Positions 28,165-36,015 of a stretch of 64,000 bases of DNA are shown here, piece after piece (within the stretch, counting starts at the first letter, position 1; every line of letters starts with the position of its first letter). The stretch is from Brevundimonas sp. (lineage in GTDB: Bacteria; Pseudomonadota; Alphaproteobacteria; Caulobacterales; Caulobacteraceae): positions 124,001 through 188,000 of the forward strand of contig NZ_JAHBYB010000005.1 of the NCBI RefSeq assembly GCF_019636155.1. Direction: 5' to 3'. The translations under genes and the position numbers were made by a program. Under the pieces are notes generated by a model. That model saw only the letters and a program-made list of their open reading frames with translations, was not told the DNA's origin and searched no databases.

Positions 28165-28850
28165 CGCTCAGCCATCCGCTCGACCACCCGGGTCAGGAAG
28201 GCCGCCAGTTCGCAGCCCATGGCCGGGGTGAAGCCCTCCGGATCGGGCGATCCGAAGGCGCACAGGGCGTGGCGCGCCTCGCCGCCGACGAACTGGGGCG
28301 CCATCCGCACCAGGGCGACCGACCTCACCTCGGCCTCGGCGGCGCCGAACAGGTCCAGCCCGTCGAAATTGGAGCCCAGCCAGTGCAGGCCGTCGTCGCC
28401 GATCAGCCGGTCCACCCGGTCCTCGGCCAGGGCGCGCCACCCGAAAGGGACCCCGCCGGGCCGCTCCAGTCCGATCACGGCCGAGGCCAGGCCGAACCGG
28501 GCCTGGGCGCCGGCGCCGAGACGCCGCGCCAGGTCGGCGTGGTTGCGCGCCTCCATCAGGTCCAGAGCGGCGGCGTGGGTCTGGGTCTGGGCGGCGAAAT
28601 TGGCGCGGGCCACGGCCTCGATCTGTTTGCGGGCGCCGGCCTCGCGCTCGACCACAGCCTCCAATCGGGTCAGGGCCGCCCGGCCCAGATCGACCACCTT
28701 GCCCCGCCGCTCCAGCCCCAGTTCGCCCAGCAGGGCGGCATCCTCGGTCAGGCTGTCGGGATGGGACTGGACCCAGGCGCGCACGCGCGGCCAATGCAAC
28801 GGATCGGCGTCCGTTTCCGTCGCAGGGAAGAGGTCCAATGAGCCGCTCAA
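28146..28850 (-). CDS. DUF484 family protein
   Basis: 234 residues from a TTG start at 28850 with GGAGAGG four bases upstream; no better ATG exists. The sequence follows the DUF484 pattern: N-terminal helices around 'VRAWVQSHPDSLTEDAALLGELGL', a coiled segment ('LEAVVEREAGARKQIEAVARAN'-like) and a C-terminal GAF-like domain with 'LFGAAEAEVRSVALVRM', 'HALCAFGSPDPEGFTPAMG' and 'ELAAFLTRVVERM'. Function is unknown. In many proteobacteria a DUF484 gene precedes xerC, as here, which suggests a shared transcript and possibly a link with chromosome segregation. It lies 23 bases after tal. Confidence 0.85.
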   Translation of the reverse strand: MSGSLDLFPATETDADPLHWPRVRAWVQSHPDSLTEDAALLGELGLERRGKVVDLGRAALTRLEAVVEREAGARKQIEAVARANFAAQTQTHAAALDLMEARNHADLARRLGAGAQARFGLASAVIGLERPGGVPFGWRALAEDRVDRLIGDDGLHWLGSNFDGLDLFGAAEAEVRSVALVRMAPQFVGGEARHALCAFGSPDPEGFTPAMGCELAAFLTRVVERMAERWPVLA

Positions 28851-28873
28851 CAGACCTCTCCGGGAGATCGAAG

Positions 28874-29527
28874 TTACAGGATCGACTGACCGGTCTTGCC
28901 CCAGTCCGCCAGGAAGGCATCAAGCCCCTTGTCGGTTAACGGGTGTTTGATCAGCCCCTTGAACACATCCGGCGGCAGGGTGGCGGCGTCCGCCCCGGCC
29001 AGAGCCGCGGCCGAGACGTGCGACGGGTTACGCAGGCTGGCGGCCAGGACCTCGGTCTCGAAGCCGTGGATGTCGTACAGGGTGCGGATCTCCTCCAGCA
29101 GGGCGATCCCGTCGGCGCCGTGGTCTTCCAGACGCCCGACGAAGGGCGATATGAAGGTCGCGCCCGCCTTGGCCGCCAGCAGGGCCTGGGCGGCCGAGAA
29201 GCACAGGGTGACGTTGGTCCGGACCCCCTTGTCGGAAAACGCCCGCGTGGCCCGCAGCCCGTCCCACGTCAGGGGCAGTTTCACCACGACGTTGGGGGCG
29301 ATGGCCGCCAGCTTGTCGCCCTCCCTGACCATGGTCTCGAAATCGGTCGCCACGGCCTCGGCCGAGATCGGCCCCTCGACCAGGGCGCAGATTTCGGCGA
29401 TGACCTCGGCGATGTTCCGGCCCGACTTGGCGATCAGCGACGGATTGGTGGTGACGCCATCCACCATGCCGGTAGGAACCATGTCCTTGATGACGGCGAC
29501 GTCTGCGGTGTCGAGAAACAGTTTCAT
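28874..29527 (-). CDS. tal: Transaldolase / fructose-6-phosphate aldolase family protein
   Basis: 217 residues from ATG 29527, the normal start ('[16 protein letters not shown]'). It is the short, single-barrel transaldolase class. Motifs: '[13 protein letters not shown]', the Schiff-base Lys in '[13 protein letters not shown]', '[29 protein letters not shown]', and '[14 protein letters not shown]'. It exchanges dihydroxyacetone units between sugar phosphates in the non-oxidative pentose phosphate pathway, or acts as a fructose-6-phosphate aldolase; the subfamily cannot be settled by eye. It starts the tal - DUF484 - xerC run and is divergent from priA with a palindromic repeat between. Confidence 0.92.
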   Translation of the reverse strand: MKLFLDTADVAVIKDMVPTGMVDGVTTNPSLIAKSGRNIAEVIAEICALVEGPISAEAVATDFETMVREGDKLAAIAPNVVVKLPLTWDGLRATRAFSDKGVRTNVTLCFSAAQALLAAKAGATFISPFVGRLEDHGADGIALLEEIRTLYDIHGFETEVLAASLRNPSHVSAAALAGADAATLPPDVFKGLIKHPLTDKGLDAFLADWGKTGQSIL

Positions 29528-29568
29528 GAGGCGGGTGATAGCGGAAAGGGCGGGGCTTGGCCAACGGC

Positions 29569-29719
29569 GCCTTCCCCCCTCGCGGGGGAAGGTGGGCGGC
29601 GGAGCCGCTCGGATGGGGGGGGTGTTGGACCGGCCCTCAATCCCCGCCGATCTGCGCGCCGAGAGATCCCCCCCATCCGCCTCGCTCCGCGAGCCACCTT
29701 CCCCCGCGAGGGGGGAAGG
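29569..29719. repeat. G/C-rich inverted-repeat element between tal and priA
   Basis: Two ~50-bp arms in inverted orientation (about 29569-29618 and 29669-29719) enclose ~50 bp. Each arm has an internal palindrome (TTCCCCC..CGCG..GGGGGAA type) and a short hairpin near GGCGGAGCCGC or CGCTCCGCG. The right end supplies the purine run GGGGGGAAGGG just before priA. Related sequence is found inside the E2 gene at 62.7 and 63.2 kb. Confidence 0.8.
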
Positions 29720-29731
29720 GATGGATTTCGC

Positions 29732-31885
29732 ATGATCGTCGCCGCCGTCCTCCTTCCCCTGCCGGTGCCGGAAGCCTTCGACTACGAAATTCCCGAGGGG
29801 CTGGACCTGACGCGGGGCGATCCGGTCGCGGTTCCGCTGGGGCCGCGTCTGCTGCGCGGCGTGGTGTCCGAGGTGCGCGAGACGACCGGCTCGAACCGGC
29901 GTCTGAAGGCGGTCGAGGCGCGGCTGGACGATCCGACCTTGCCCGAACGCACGGTGGATTTCGTGGAGTGGGCCGCGCGCTGGACCCTGTCGCCGCCGGG
30001 CGAGATGGCGGCCGCCGCCCTGAAGGGCCTGCGCGCGCCGCCGCCCCGGCCCGAGCGCCGGGTGCGCCGCATCCCCGGCAGCGATCCCCTCCGCGCCACG
30101 CCCGCCCGAACCGCCGTGCTGGACACCCTGGGGGACCGCGACCTGACCGCCGCCGACCTGGCCCGCGCGGCCGGGGTCTCGACGGGCGTCGTCAAGGGGC
30201 TGGTCGACGAAGGCGTGCTGGAGATCGTCGAGATCACGGCCGAGGCCTCTTTCGCCGCGCCTGATCCCGACCACGCCCCGGCGACCCTGAACCCGGACCA
30301 GGCGGCGGCGGCCGACGCCATCGCCTCGACCCAAGGGTTTGCCCCCTTCCTGCTGGACGGGGTTACCGGCTCGGGCAAGACCGAGGCCTATCTGGAGGCC
30401 GCCGCCCGCATTCTGAGCGCCGATCCGGCGGCGCAGATCCTGATCCTGCTGCCCGAGATCGCCCTGACCCAGGCCCTGATCGCGCGCATCGCCGACCGTT
30501 TCGGCGCCGCCCCCGCCGAATGGCATTCCGCCGTCGCCCCGCCCCAGAGACGCCGCGTCTGGGAGGCCGTGCGCGCCGGGCGCTGCAACATCGTGGTCGG
30601 CGCCCGTTCGGCCCTGTTCCTGCCCTTCGTCGCCTTGCGCCTGCTGGTGGTGGACGAGGAGCACGACGGGTCGTTCAAGCAGGAGGAGGGGTTGGTCTAT
30701 CACGGCCGCGACCTGGCCGTGGCGCGGGCGCGGATCGAGGGGGCGGCGGTGGTCCTGGCCTCGGCGACGCCCTCGCTGGAGACGCTGGCGAACGCTCAGG
30801 CCGGGCGCTACGGCTGGCTGAAACTGCGCGCCCGGCACGGGGCGGCGGTCCTGCCGGATATCCAGTTGATCGACCTGCGCCAGTCGCCGCCGGAGCGCGA
30901 GACCTGGCTGTCGGCGCCGCTGAGAACCGCCGTCGCCGAGACCCTGGCCCGGGGGGAGCAGAGCCTGCTGTTCCTGAACCGGCGCGGCTACGCCCCCGTC
31001 GTCCTGTGCCGGACCTGCGGCCACCGGCTGACGGCGCCGGATACCGATTCCTGGCTGGTCGAGCATCGCTACACCGGGCGGCTGGTCTGCCACCTCACCG
31101 GCTTCTCCATGGCCCGCCCCAGGGTCTGCCCCGCCTGCGGAGCCGAGGATGCCCTTGTCTCGGTCGGGCCGGGAGTGGAGCGGGTCGAGGAGGAGGTGCG
31201 CGGCCTCTTCCCCCAGGCGCGAACGGCAGTGTTCAGCTCGGACACGGCGCCCGACGCCAAGTCGGCCCGCGCCCTGATCAACTCCATGATCGAGGGCGAG
31301 ATCGACATCCTGGTGGCCACCCAGGCGGCGGCCAAAGGCCACAATTTCCCGCGCCTGACCCTGGTCGGGGTGGTGGACGCGGACCTGGGCCTGCGCGGCG
31401 GCGACCTGAGGGCGGCCGAACGGACCTTCCAGCTGCTGACCCAGGCGACCGGGCGGGCCGGGCGGGCGGATCGGCCGGGACGCGCCCTGCTGCAGACCTG
31501 GACCCCCGAACACCCCGTGCTTCAGGCCCTGGCCGCCGGCGACCGCGACGCCTTCGCCGAAACCGAGTCGGCCGAGCGCGAGATGGGCGCCCTGCCGCCC
31601 TACGGCCGTCTGGCCGCCCTGATCCTGTCCAGCGAGAACGCCCAGGCGGTCGAGAAGACGGCCGCCGACCTGGCCGCCGCCATCCCCAACGCCGAACGGC
31701 TGGAGGTCTATGGCCCCGCCGACGCCCCCCTGGCTCTGGTGCGCGGGCGGCGGCGCAAACGGCTGCTGGTCCGGGCCGACCGCGACGTGGACCTTCAAGG
31801 CTTCCTGCGCGCCTGGCTGGCGCGGGTGAAGGTTCCGGCCAGTGTGCGGCTGACGGTGGACGTGGACCCCTATTCTTTCCTTTGA
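29732..31885 (+). CDS. priA: Primosomal helicase PriA, with a reduced zinc-binding region
   Basis: 717 residues from ATG 29732. N-terminal DNA-binding domain ('[21 protein letters not shown]'), helicase motifs '[17 protein letters not shown]' (Walker A), '[15 protein letters not shown]' (DEEH), '[10 protein letters not shown]', '[10 protein letters not shown]', and motif VI '[20 protein letters not shown]'. The zinc region keeps Cys426 and Cys429 (CRTC), Cys453, and Cys466 and Cys469 (CPAC), five of the eight Cys seen in E. coli PriA: the second zinc site has lost three of four ligands ('[10 protein letters not shown]', 'CHLTG'). PriA restarts collapsed replication forks. Its ribosome site lies in the purine-rich edge of the upstream repeat. 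Confidence 0.95.
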   Translation: MIVAAVLLPLPVPEAFDYEIPEGLDLTRGDPVAVPLGPRLLRGVVSEVRETTGSNRRLKAVEARLDDPTLPERTVDFVEWAARWTLSPPGEMAAAALKGLRAPPPRPERRVRRIPGSDPLRATPARTAVLDTLGDRDLTAADLARAAGVSTGVVKGLVDEGVLEIVEITAEASFAAPDPDHAPATLNPDQAAAADAIASTQGFAPFLLDGVTGSGKTEAYLEAAARILSADPAAQILILLPEIALTQALIARIADRFGAAPAEWHSAVAPPQRRRVWEAVRAGRCNIVVGARSALFLPFVALRLLVVDEEHDGSFKQEEGLVYHGRDLAVARARIEGAAVVLASATPSLETLANAQAGRYGWLKLRARHGAAVLPDIQLIDLRQSPPERETWLSAPLRTAVAETLARGEQSLLFLNRRGYAPVVLCRTCGHRLTAPDTDSWLVEHRYTGRLVCHLTGFSMARPRVCPACGAEDALVSVGPGVERVEEEVRGLFPQARTAVFSSDTAPDAKSARALINSMIEGEIDILVATQAAAKGHNFPRLTLVGVVDADLGLRGGDLRAAERTFQLLTQATGRAGRADRPGRALLQTWTPEHPVLQALAAGDRDAFAETESAEREMGALPPYGRLAALILSSENAQAVEKTAADLAAAIPNAERLEVYGPADAPLALVRGRRRKRLLVRADRDVDLQGFLRAWLARVKVPASVRLTVDVDPYSFL

Positions 31886-31891
31886 CGGCGC

Positions 31892-32464
31892 CTAGCGTGT
31901 CGCGCCGGGCTTCCACAACACGTCGTCGGCGCCGTTGAAATTGGCCCGGCGGGCGGCGACGAACAGATGGTCCGACAGCCGGTTCAGATAGCGGACCGCC
32001 TCGGGGTTCACGGCCTCGCCCGCCTCGACCAGGCGCACCGCATCGCGTTCGGCGCGGCGGGCCACGGTGCGGCCCAGATGCAGGTGCGCCGCCAGGGGCG
32101 CGCCGCCGGGCAGGATGAAGCTGTCCAGCGGCTTCAGGCTCTCGTTCATCCAGTCGATCTCGGATTCCAGCCGCTCGACCTGGGAGGCGACAATGCGCAG
32201 GGCCTCCCATTTGGGCGGCGGCTCCAGCGGGGTGGCCAGGTCGGCGCCCAGGTCGAACAGTTCGTTCTGGATCCGACCCAGCATGGCGTCGATCCGCTCG
32301 TTCTGGCCGGCATGCAGCCGGGCGACGCCCAGGACGGCGTTCAGCTCGTCCACCGTCCCGTAGGCCTCGACCCGCAGGTCGGTCTTGGAGACCGGGGCGC
32401 CCGAGGCCAGGCGCGTCTGACCCCCGTCGCCGGTGCGAGTGTAGATGCGGTTCAGGGTGACCAT
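31892..32464 (-). CDS. Cob(I)alamin adenosyltransferase, PduO type
   Basis: 190 residues. Typical PduO-type features: 'LNRIYTRTGDGGQTRLASG' (ATP-binding N-terminus), 'VEAYGTVDELNAVLGVAR', 'IQNELFDLGADLATP', 'FILPGGAPLAAHLHLGRTVARRAERD' and 'YLNRLSDHLFVAARRAN' with the conserved Arg/Asn active residues. It makes adenosylcobalamin from cob(I)alamin and ATP, as a trimer in the cytoplasm. The 'HIG1-like' membrane protein gene precedes it by four bases on the same strand, a pair often seen in alphaproteobacteria. No cobalamin riboswitch or other B12 gene is seen here. It is convergent with priA. Confidence 0.93.
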   Translation of the reverse strand: MVTLNRIYTRTGDGGQTRLASGAPVSKTDLRVEAYGTVDELNAVLGVARLHAGQNERIDAMLGRIQNELFDLGADLATPLEPPPKWEALRIVASQVERLESEIDWMNESLKPLDSFILPGGAPLAAHLHLGRTVARRAERDAVRLVEAGEAVNPEAVRYLNRLSDHLFVAARRANFNGADDVLWKPGATR

Positions 32465-32468
32465 GGTC

Positions 32469-32672
32469 TCAGCCCCCGTGGCCGGAACGCCACCAGGCCG
32501 CCAGCACCAGCAGGGCCACCGCCGTCGCCTGCAGCGCCACCCGCAGCCGCATCAGCTTGTTCGACCGGCTGCGCGCCTCGGGCCCGTCGGTGAACAGGGC
32601 CTTCAGCCCGAAGCCCAGGGTGACGGCCACCGACCCGATGGCGACCAGGATCAGGATGTCGAGAATGTTCAT
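32469..32672 (-). CDS. HIG1-domain-like twin-transmembrane protein
   Basis: 67 residues: two membrane helices (about 3-24 and 41-61) joined by a basic hairpin loop 'EARSRSNKLMRLRVALQATA'. The 'SNKLMRxRV..Q' motif is the hallmark of the HIG1 domain, known in mitochondria from respiratory supercomplex factors. Bacterial members are small inner-membrane proteins and are commonly encoded beside the PduO-type adenosyltransferase. A link to cytochrome oxidase assembly is known for eukaryotic relatives only. It is followed by the adenosyltransferase gene after a four-base gap, so it is likely translated from the same message. Confidence 0.82.
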   Translation of the reverse strand: MNILDILILVAIGSVAVTLGFGLKALFTDGPEARSRSNKLMRLRVALQATAVALLVLAAWWRSGHGG

Positions 32673-32799
32673 GGCGGGACCCTAGACCATTTTCTGTTCG
32701 GTCGGAATCGACTGAACCCAGATCTTCGCTCCGGGCGTCCCGCCGCCTGATCGGAAGGCGCCGCTTTCCATTGAGGAAGCCGGCGTCTAGGCATGGGCC

Positions 32800-33663
32800 A
32801 TGCCAGAGCTTCCCGAGGTCGAGACGGTGCGTCGCGGGCTGGAGCCCGTGCTCCAGGGCGCGCGCCTGACCCGTGTGCGCCAGAACCGGCCGGACCTGCG
32901 GTTTCCTTTTCCCGAAGACTTCGTCGGCCGGCTGGAAGGGGCGACGGTGTTGCGGCTGGACCGGCGGGCGAAATATCTTCTGTTCCCGCTGTCGACCGGC
33001 GAGACCTGGGTCACCCACCTGGGCATGACCGGCCGCTTCACCCTGGACGGCCAGGAGATCGGCGAGTTCGAGGAGGACGCCCCCACAGGCGGCAAGCACG
33101 AACATGTCAGCCTGTGCGCCGAGAAGGACGGGTCGCGCAAACGGGTGGGGTTCGCGGACGCGCGCCGGTTCGGCTTCATGGGCCTGGTCCCCACCGATGC
33201 GGTCGAGGCGCATCCGTGGTTCGCGGGTCTGGGCCCCGAGCCGCTGGGCAACGGGTTTTCGGCCGCGCACCTGGCCGAGGCCTTCAGGGGGCGCAGGCAG
33301 AATGTGAAGGTCAGCCTGCTGGACCAGAGGATCGTGGCGGGCCTGGGCAATATCTATGTGTGCGAGGCCCTGTACCGGGCGCGCATCTCGCCCCCGGCGG
33401 CGGCGGGCAAGGTTTCGCGGCCCCGGCTGGAGACCCTGGCGACCCAGGTGCGTCAGGTGCTGAAGGACGCCATCGAAGCCGGCGGCTCGACCTTGCGCGA
33501 CTTCGCCAACGCCGAGGGCGGCCAGGGCTATTTCCAGCACCGGTTCGACGTCTATGGCCGCGAGGGCCAGCCGTGCCGGGACGAGGCCTGTCCCGGCGTG
33601 GTCAAACGCATCGTCCAGGGCGGCCGTTCGACCTTCTATTGTCCGTCCTGCCAGAAGCGCTGA
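32800..33663 (+). CDS. mutM: Formamidopyrimidine-DNA glycosylase
   Basis: 287 residues. Begins with the catalytic MPELPEVETVRRGL (Pro2 nucleophile, Glu3), includes Lys in 'LDRRAKYLLFPL', 'GMTGRF', the helix-two-turn-helix 'LLDQRIVAGLGNIYVCEALYRARI', and a C-terminal zinc finger 'PCRDEACPGVV...STFYCPSCQ'. The first Cys pair has four residues between it instead of two; I believe this is common in alphaproteobacteria. It removes 8-oxoguanine in base-excision repair. The stop is one base ahead of the next gene's ATG. In Caulobacter relatives this gene also lies near dnaA. Confidence 0.95.
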   Translation: MPELPEVETVRRGLEPVLQGARLTRVRQNRPDLRFPFPEDFVGRLEGATVLRLDRRAKYLLFPLSTGETWVTHLGMTGRFTLDGQEIGEFEEDAPTGGKHEHVSLCAEKDGSRKRVGFADARRFGFMGLVPTDAVEAHPWFAGLGPEPLGNGFSAAHLAEAFRGRRQNVKVSLLDQRIVAGLGNIYVCEALYRARISPPAAAGKVSRPRLETLATQVRQVLKDAIEAGGSTLRDFANAEGGQGYFQHRFDVYGREGQPCRDEACPGVVKRIVQGGRSTFYCPSCQKR

Positions 33664-33664
33664 C

Positions 33665-34210
33665 ATGACCCATCGCATCATCCTGTTCCGCGGCATGAAC
33701 ACCGGCGGGGTGCGCGCGCCCGTGGCCGAACAACGGGCCATGGCCGAGAGGATGGGGCTGAGGAACCCGCGCACCTTGTTGGCCAGCGGCAATCTGGTGG
33801 TCGAGAGCGGCAAGGCGACGACGGCGCTGGAAGGCGAGATCGAAGCGGCGATGCAGGCGACCTTCGGCCTGAAGGTCGCGGCCATGGCGCGGACGCCGGA
33901 CCAGTGGGCGGGGCTGATCGCCGCCAATCCCTTCGCCCAGGAGGCGGCGGCGCATCCGGCCAAGGTGCTGCTGATGGTGATGAAGGACGGGATCAGGGCC
34001 GGGGCGGTCGAGGCCTGCCGCGACCTGGCTGCCGAGGGCGAGCGGGTCGAGGCTGTGGGCGGGGCGCTCTACTTCTGGTTCCCGAACGGACAGGGCGAGA
34101 GCGGCATTTTCAAGAAGGCCACGCCGCGCCTGCTGGGCATGGGCACCGGGCGCAACTGGAACACGGTGCTGAAGCTGGGACAGATGGTCGGGCTGGAGGG
34201 AAAGACGTGA
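33665..34210 (+). CDS. DUF1697 family protein
   Basis: 181 residues from ATG 33665, one base after the mutM stop (TGAcATG), so the two are probably translated from one message. The family pattern is clear: 'HRIILFRGMNTGGVRAPVAE', 'NPRTLLASGNLVVES', 'NPFAQEAAAHPAKVLLMVM', and the C-terminal 'ALYFWFPNGQGESGIFKK...GTGRNWNTVLKLGQM'. Function of DUF1697 is not established; the conserved 'RNWNT' and 'SGN' blocks suggest an enzyme or binding pocket. Position inside the mutM-rpsT-dnaA block is notable, but no functional tie is known. Confidence 0.88.
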   Translation: MTHRIILFRGMNTGGVRAPVAEQRAMAERMGLRNPRTLLASGNLVVESGKATTALEGEIEAAMQATFGLKVAAMARTPDQWAGLIAANPFAQEAAAHPAKVLLMVMKDGIRAGAVEACRDLAAEGERVEAVGGALYFWFPNGQGESGIFKKATPRLLGMGTGRNWNTVLKLGQMVGLEGKT

Positions 34211-34276
34211 CCTGTCGGGGTTTGGTGCGGCGCACGGACATCAGACCTTGTTCATGACCTCGCAGTCCGACTAATC

Positions 34277-34300
34277 ACTCGCCACTCGCCACTCGCCACT
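34277..34300 (+). repeat. ACTCGCC heptamer repeat, short array
   Basis: Three perfect ACTCGCC units plus ACT immediately before the enoyl-CoA hydratase ribosome site. The same heptamer, in both orientations, is found between dnaN and recF (38751-38872). Confidence 0.85.
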
Positions 34301-34313
34301 TTGGGAGCGCCCC

Positions 34314-35102
<789 letters not shown>

Positions 35103-35190
35103 GGCTTAGGCAGATAGGCAGCAGGGATACGAACCGGGCGCAGGCTTGAGGGCATCGATCCTACTGCCTACTGCCTAAGCCCTACTGCCT
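35103..35190. repeat. TAGGCAG/CTGCCTA repeat pair upstream of rpsT
   Basis: Left arm 35103-35126 (GGCTTAGGCAGATAGGCAGC...) and right arm 35160-35190 (CCTACTGCCTACTGCCTAAG...) are inverted copies of a TAGGCAG(T/A) array separated by about 33 bases, so the transcript could fold into a long hairpin. A related pair follows dnaA (37455-37535). No gene is seen in 35103-35299. Confidence 0.85.
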
Positions 35191-35201
35191 TCTTCCCGCC
35201 C

Positions 35202-35230
35202 TTGATCCCCGCCCCGCCTTCGGCTATAGC
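35202..35230 (+). promoter_or_regulatory. Predicted rpsT promoter
   Basis: TTGATCC (35202-35208), 14-base spacer, GCTATAGC (35223-35230). This fits the Caulobacter housekeeping form TTGACGS-N10/14-GCTANAWC. Transcription would start near 35236 and leave a leader of about 65 nt with a hairpin before rpsT. Confidence 0.6.
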
Positions 35231-35251
35231 CGCGCGCTCTTGAGATTTCCG

Positions 35252-35280
35252 CGCCGCGGACGTGTGGTCTGCGGCGTTTT
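35252..35280 (+). terminator. Terminator-like hairpin in the rpsT leader (possible attenuator)
   Basis: Stem CGCCGCGGAC/GTCTGCGGCG (10 bp, one G-T pair), loop GTGTG, then TTTT, ending 20 bases before the S20 start. Placed between the predicted promoter and rpsT, it could attenuate transcription. Translational autoregulation of S20 is known in E. coli; whether this hairpin serves such a role is inferred. Confidence 0.5.
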
Positions 35281-35299
35281 CCGTTCGAAGGTTTGACTG

Positions 35300-35569
35300 A
35301 TGGCCAACAACCCCGGCGCCCGCAAGGCGATCCGCAAGATCGAAGCCCGGACCCAGGTGAACAAGGCGCGCCGCACGCGCGTCCGCACCTTCCTGCGCAA
35401 ATTCCAGGAAGCCGTTTCGGGCGGCGACGCCGCGGCCGCCAAGACCGCCTTCGTCGAGGCCCAGTCGGAACTGATGCGCGCCGTCTCCAAGGGCGTGGTT
35501 CACAAGAACACCGGCTCGCGCAAGGTGTCGCGCCTGGCCGCCCAGCTGAAGAAGATGGCCGCCGCCTGA
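35300..35569 (+). CDS. rpsT: 30S ribosomal protein S20
   Basis: 89 residues, the family length. N-terminus '[21 protein letters not shown]', the conserved '[14 protein letters not shown]' helix, '[19 protein letters not shown]' and a C-terminal KKMAAA. GAAGG precedes the ATG. It binds 16S rRNA during small-subunit assembly. rpsT before dnaA is the arrangement of Caulobacter and relatives. A stable hairpin follows the stop. Confidence 0.97.
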   Translation: MANNPGARKAIRKIEARTQVNKARRTRVRTFLRKFQEAVSGGDAAAAKTAFVEAQSELMRAVSKGVVHKNTGSRKVSRLAAQLKKMAAA

Positions 35570-35627
35570 ACCGGCCGCGACCGGACGGCCCGTCACGCGG
35601 TCGTCATGGTTAAATTCAATGATTTCA

Positions 35628-35657
35628 ACGGCGAGGGCGCGAAGGCTCCCTCGCCGT
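35628..35657 (+). terminator. Hairpin after rpsT
   Basis: Perfect 10-bp stem ACGGCGAGGG/CCCTCGCCGT with a 10-base loop, 58 bases after the rpsT stop. There is no U-tract, so termination may be weak or need Rho; it may instead be an RNA end-protecting hairpin. Confidence 0.55.
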
Positions 35658-35748
35658 CGGCATATCCGGCGCTAAGAGTATCGGGTGGATTTCGCACTCG
35701 CCTTTGTGGCGAAAGCGCCATTTTCCCAAGCCGGAACGGGCTTTACCG

Positions 35749-35816
35749 GAGTCAACAAATTTAACTTCGAATCAGGTCGAGAATCTGCGTTGACCCGGCC
35801 CGCCCCCAGCGTAAGT
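35749..35816 (+). promoter_or_regulatory. dnaA promoter region with three GANTC sites; long dnaA leader
   Basis: The 446-base stretch between rpsT and dnaA holds no gene. It carries GAGTC (35749-35753) and GAATC (35769-35773 and 35781-35785), followed at once by TTGACCC (35790-35796), a 12-base spacer and GCGTAAGT (35809-35816), close to the Caulobacter promoter form. The predicted transcript starts near 35823 and has a leader of roughly 190 nt before dnaA. In Caulobacter, dnaA expression depends on CcrM methylation at GANTC and has a long regulatory leader. I see no clear cluster of DnaA boxes, so I do not call an origin. Confidence 0.6.
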
Positions 35817-36015
35817 TTTGGCTTCTAACGCCCTTCCATCCTCCTACGGATGAAGTCGGCGCGGAACTCGATTTCGCGTCGCGGGGGATTGTCTGTTCGA
35901 GAGTACGGCCCCGCCGGCGGACCCTGTTCGCCGGGCAGGAGAAGTCGTCCCCGACAGGCCGTCACCGAAGGGCGGGGGTCGGTTGGTGAACTTCTGCGCT
36001 GGAGGGCGGGTGGCT

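Noticed and set aside
35570-36015. Chromosome origin (oriC) in the rpsT-dnaA gap
   Set aside because: I see no group of DnaA boxes (TTATCCACA-like) and no A/T-rich unwinding region, and in Caulobacter the origin is not at dnaA. The gap is better explained as promoter and leader.
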